Positions 42,253 to 45,187 of a DNA stretch of 45,187 nucleotides are shown here, in pieces. The translations under genes were made by a program, and so were the position numbers. The notes under the pieces were generated by a model, which saw only the letters and a list, made by a program, of their open reading frames with translations, was not told where the DNA came from and ran no database searches. Positions within the stretch are counted from its first letter, which is position 1. Each line of letters begins with the position of its first letter. Origin of the DNA: JAWCLZ01 sp038850275 (GTDB lineage Archaea > Halobacteriota > JAWCLZ01); NCBI GenBank assembly GCA_038850275.1, contig JAWCLZ010000010.1, positions 1-45,187 on the forward strand, written 5' to 3'.

Positions 42253-42831
42253 ATGAATAGGAAGAATGATAGAAAGCTCATTCCACGAGGTTTTTTAAGA
42301 TCATTCGTACTCTTGATTTTAAAGGAAGGAGCTACTCATGGCTATGAAATTATGGAAAAAATAAATGAAAAAACAGGATTCTGGAGGCCATCCCCGGGCA
42401 CGATTTATCCACTGCTGCACGCTCTAGAGAAAGAAGGTTTAATAGAAGAAATCAAGCTTAGTTCAAGTCGAAGGACATATAGACTAACTCGAGAAGGAGA
42501 GGCAATTGCAGCTAAGATTGAGCAAACCGAGAAAAAGATCAAAGAGGATATAATATCGCTCCTTGCACAAGTATTAAATGTAGAAAAAGAGGAAATTGAA
42601 GAAATTGCTAGAAAAATCCAGGAAAATAAAAAATTGAAAAGCAAAAAACTAGCAATTCTTTTTCCCGTGCTTCATGATTTAAATAAATTGAGTATGAGGT
42701 TTGCAGATCAACCTGAGCAAAGAATATTAAAAGCCTCAGAAGTGCTGCGCGAAGCAAGTGAGAAATTGAGAGAGATATTGAGAGGCACAGGAGATGTCAA
42801 AGCTTGCTCTATTTCTAGCAAAACTAGCTGA
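42253..42831 (+). CDS. PadR-family transcriptional regulator
   Basis: The 192-residue protein has the PadR winged helix: SFVLLILKEGATHGYEIME, WRPSPGTIYPLLHALEKEGL and RTYRLTREGEAIAAKI, then a long helical C-terminus for dimerisation. I chose ATG 42253, which follows GGCGGAGGAAATAATATA, rather than the TTG at 42220, which overlaps the preceding gene. PadR proteins repress drug or stress exporters; here it overlaps the first RND gene by 38 bases and likely controls this operon. Confidence 0.92.
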   Translation: MNRKNDRKLIPRGFLRSFVLLILKEGATHGYEIMEKINEKTGFWRPSPGTIYPLLHALEKEGLIEEIKLSSSRRTYRLTREGEAIAAKIEQTEKKIKEDIISLLAQVLNVEKEEIEEIARKIQENKKLKSKKLAILFPVLHDLNKLSMRFADQPEQRILKASEVLREASEKLREILRGTGDVKACSISSKTS

Positions 42832-43945
42832 ATTTGAATATCAACGTGCTCCCCAGATATTCTTGATCTCAATAATCCTAACTCTATTCCTAGCAGTGGG
42901 CGTGCTAAATGTTTCCATGCAGACAGATATCTCCAAGGAGCTGCCTCAAGATTTACCAATTATAAAGCTGCAGCGAGAGATCTCGGAGCGCTTCGGCAGC
43001 GGTGATATGATTTTAGTTTTAATACAGCTTGACAAGCAATCCACCGTTGAAAATGCAGTGGTGGATATTAGAGACCCAAGGGTTATCTCGTGCCTGCTTG
43101 AGCTGCAAGCGCTAATTGAAAAAGAACATAATATTAATGCTGTATTCTCAATAGCCTCGCTATTCAAGCAGGAAGTGCCCAGAGATATCGAGGGTGTTAA
43201 AATGGTTTTAAGCCAAGTGCCGAATTCAAAGGCATTTTTCAATAGAGATTACTCCGCCACCATACTCTCCATCTCAGGAGACTTCACAGGTGGGGAGGAG
43301 AGAATTAAGAGCTTGGTTAGTACACTTCAAGCCGATGTAGACTCAGCGACAAAGCCACCGGGAGTGAAAATGACCATCACTGGCATGGCTCCAATTAGAG
43401 TAACAATGATGGGTCTCTTAAGGGAAGATGCAGTTTACACCACGAGTGTGGCGGGGATAATAGTACTTCTGCTTTTAACAATGCTAACCAGATCTTTAAC
43501 TAAGCCAATTTTGATCTTCATACCGCTGCTATTCAGCGTGACCTGGACTCTGGGGACAATGGGCTGGCTGGGGATACCGCTCTCCATTGCCACAGTTGCA
43601 GTGGGAGCAATGATCATTGGTTTAGGCGTTGAATATGGAGCTTTTCTACTCAGCAGATATGAAGAGGAGAGAAAAAAGGGAAAATCGCAAAAAGAATCGC
43701 TGCTAATTGCAATTCCAGGCGTGGGCTCAGCGATCTCAGGATCAGCAGCCACTACAATGATTGGCTTTTTAGCACTGCAGCTTGTATCAATGCCAATGAT
43801 TCAGCAGCTAGGGCTTACTTTAACTCTCGGGATTTTCTACTGTTGGCTTACCGTCTTGATCGTAAATCCTGTATTCATTGTGCTCGAAGAGAGATTTGCT
43901 GAAAAAATAAGAGCGAGGGATGTAAATTGGCAAATTGGATTTTAG
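42794..43945 (+). CDS. First half of an RND exporter (HAE3/MMPL family)
   Basis: The 383-residue protein has one N-terminal membrane helix, an extracytoplasmic loop of about 160 residues (TDISKELPQDLPIIKLQREI onward), then five helices in the C-terminal half, including VGAMIIGLGVEYGAFLLSRY. That is one of the two 6-helix repeats that normally form one chain of about 750 residues. It starts inside the PadR gene and ends with a 19-base overlap with the second half in another frame. HAE3 transporters move hydrophobic molecules out of the cell or within the membrane. Substrate unknown. Confidence 0.9.
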   Translation: MSKLALFLAKLAEFEYQRAPQIFLISIILTLFLAVGVLNVSMQTDISKELPQDLPIIKLQREISERFGSGDMILVLIQLDKQSTVENAVVDIRDPRVISCLLELQALIEKEHNINAVFSIASLFKQEVPRDIEGVKMVLSQVPNSKAFFNRDYSATILSISGDFTGGEERIKSLVSTLQADVDSATKPPGVKMTITGMAPIRVTMMGLLREDAVYTTSVAGIIVLLLLTMLTRSLTKPILIFIPLLFSVTWTLGTMGWLGIPLSIATVAVGAMIIGLGVEYGAFLLSRYEEERKKGKSQKESLLIAIPGVGSAISGSAATTMIGFLALQLVSMPMIQQLGLTLTLGIFYCWLTVLIVNPVFIVLEERFAEKIRARDVNWQIGF

Positions 43946-45060
43946 AGCGCTATGGAAATTTTATAGCTAGAAGGCCAGTTTTAATTTTAACAGCAATGCT
44001 CCTCTTCTTAACGATTTCAATAATTGCCTCCACTCAAGTTAAAACCACTGCACCATCCTATAAAGAAATGATGCCAAAGCAAATACCAGAGATAGATGCA
44101 ATGAATTTCATTCAAGATGAATTTGGAACTGCCGGGGAATCTGTAACTATAGCAATTGAAATCAATCCGAGATATGCAAATTCAAGCGAAGTTAGAGACA
44201 TTAGAGAGCCAAGCGTTATGAAATACTGCGAATTGCTGGAGCAGAAAATAGCTAGAATGAAGAATGTAATAAGCATTGGCAGCCCAGCGGTGCTACTCCA
44301 GCAAATGAACGCGGGATATGTTCCCCAATCCAAAATTGAAATAATCGAATTGATAGATAAATACCCAGATCAATTTGCCCAATATATAACCAAAGATTAT
44401 TCTTTAGCTTTAATAAAAATTCAAATAGCGGGGATGGAGAGCACCCGGGAAAGAGATGAATTTGCCGCTGAGCTAAAGCAAATAGTAGCTGAAACCCCTC
44501 AGCCCGCAGGGGTGAAAACAAGTCTAGCTGGAAGCTTATTTATCATGATTGAACTCCGCGAGCAAATAGGTCCCACCATGGCCTCAACCTCTACCTTTTC
44601 CTTCATAGGAATATTAATAATCGTCTTCCTGCTCTTCATGTCCATTAGACATGGAATTATCTCCCTCCTTGGACTGGGAGTGGGCGTGATCCTTGCATAT
44701 GGCTTACTAGCTTTACTTGGCGTGGAGATCAGCTCCCAAATGTCAGGTGGAATAGCGATGATCATGGGAGTGGGAATAGACTTTGGAATTCAAGTGGTAA
44801 CTAGATTCAGATATGAATTGCAGCATAGCACTGCTGAACAAGCAATTACAACCACGCTTGCGAATACAATGAAACCTATGTTTATAACAGTTATCTCCGC
44901 TTTAACTGGATTCACAGCTCTTTCCCTTGGGAAAATGACAGTGCTGCGCGAACTTGGAAATATGATGTCCATAGGTATTTTAATGTGCTTCCTAGGTGCA
45001 ATAACAGTTATTCCAAGTATTTTAATTATCAATGAGAAATATCTTTCAGGGAAGAAGTAA
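43927..45060 (+). CDS. Second half of the RND exporter (HAE3/MMPL family)
   Basis: The 377-residue protein repeats the layout of its neighbour: an N-terminal helix (RPVLILTAMLLFLTISIIAS), a loop of about 150 residues and five helices including GGIAMIMGVGIDFGIQVVTRF. It starts at TTG 43927, with GAGGG upstream, in the frame that is -1 to the first half. The two halves should pair to make a working pump. A single-base insertion or deletion would fuse them, so the split could be a lineage trait or an error. Downstream is a 14-bp palindrome. Confidence 0.9.
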   Translation: MANWILERYGNFIARRPVLILTAMLLFLTISIIASTQVKTTAPSYKEMMPKQIPEIDAMNFIQDEFGTAGESVTIAIEINPRYANSSEVRDIREPSVMKYCELLEQKIARMKNVISIGSPAVLLQQMNAGYVPQSKIEIIELIDKYPDQFAQYITKDYSLALIKIQIAGMESTRERDEFAAELKQIVAETPQPAGVKTSLAGSLFIMIELREQIGPTMASTSTFSFIGILIIVFLLFMSIRHGIISLLGLGVGVILAYGLLALLGVEISSQMSGGIAMIMGVGIDFGIQVVTRFRYELQHSTAEQAITTTLANTMKPMFITVISALTGFTALSLGKMTVLRELGNMMSIGILMCFLGAITVIPSILIINEKYLSGKK

Positions 45061-45087
45061 ACTATCTCCTTCAATCCATTTTTTGCC

Positions 45088-45101
45088 ATTACTTAAGTAA
45101 T
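45088..45101. terminator. 14-bp perfect palindrome after the RND operon
   Basis: ATTACTTAAGTAAT at 45088-45101 is its own reverse complement and lies 28 bases after the second RND stop. It could be a short operator or end-of-transcript element. No T-tract follows immediately, so a terminator role is only a possibility. The remaining bases to 45187 show no gene I can support. Confidence 0.35.
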
Positions 45102-45187
45102 TAAGGGCCTCTTATTTTGCTATTTTGAGCATTGAGAAGGGAAATTAGAAAAAGAAGCTTAATATGCTCCACTTCCCATAGCCACGA

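Noticed and set aside
1..45187. CRISPR array, rRNA operon or replication origin
   Set aside because: I saw no regular repeat-spacer pattern, no rRNA-like sequence, and no origin-type repeats beside an Orc1/Cdc6 gene.

Overview
The window is an AT-rich piece of an archaeal chromosome. Supporting evidence: ABCE1/Rli1, archaeal-type phosphoglycerate mutase, Lhr, the GHMP-type methanopterin enzyme beta-RFAP synthase, FAICAR synthetase PurP, a DUF835 protein, TATA-like promoters, GGTGA-type Shine-Dalgarno sites and an intron-bearing tRNA. A methanogenesis-marker-9 protein, a DmrB-like dihydromethanopterin reductase, DUF447, a CitG-like protein and MptG point to a euryarchaeal lineage that uses tetrahydromethanopterin (H4MPT), such as a methanogen, an ANME-type methane/alkane oxidiser or a relative of Archaeoglobi. 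That placement is inference; there is no rRNA here.

Layout. 0-1 kb: a broken HEPN-MNT toxin-antitoxin pair. 1-6.7 kb (minus): a VWA + AAA ATPase pair, hisS with a small helical protein, a remnant of an RNA-ligase-partner (UPF0278) gene, mobA and a DUF835 protein. 6.9-10.7 kb (plus): a geranylgeranyl-reductase-type flavoprotein overlapping a radical SAM/SPASM protein, then apgM and a zinc ribbon. 10.7-16.9 kb (minus): a pterin-linked operon (marker 9, CitG-like, DUF447, DmrB-like, phosphoesterase), preceded by ABCE1 and a small membrane protein. 17-18.7 kb: tRNA-Leu(UAA) with an intron in the D-loop, an unknown protein and a membrane-anchored Lon-type protease. 19-26.5 kb (minus): VapBC, a UDP-sugar dehydrogenase, DUF167, a phosphoesterase-Lhr pair and DUF1464. 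26.5-28.8 kb (plus): mptG and a glycogen-synthase-like glycosyltransferase.

28.9-30.2 kb looks empty but read on the minus strand it is a decayed operon: a RecA/Rad51-like ATPase remnant followed by a family-B DNA polymerase remnant, just downstream of a small intact coiled-coil gene. 30.5-34.2 kb (plus) holds a 19-codon CxxC leader ORF, a PH-like protein, purC and two tandem purP paralogues. A frameshifted macro-domain gene follows. 35.0-38.9 kb is one very large secreted, membrane-anchored, M64-like metallopeptidase. 38.9-40.7 kb is a graveyard of a transposase, a mobile-element primase-helicase and a tyrosine recombinase. 40.8-45.1 kb has a zinc ribbon, a COG1361-type surface protein, a PadR regulator and an RND (HAE3) exporter encoded as two half-size proteins.

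The main themes are H4MPT and molybdopterin cofactor synthesis, purine synthesis using formate, housekeeping translation genes, and unusually many gene remnants caught at different stages of decay. Several of these remnants are visible only by joining frames.
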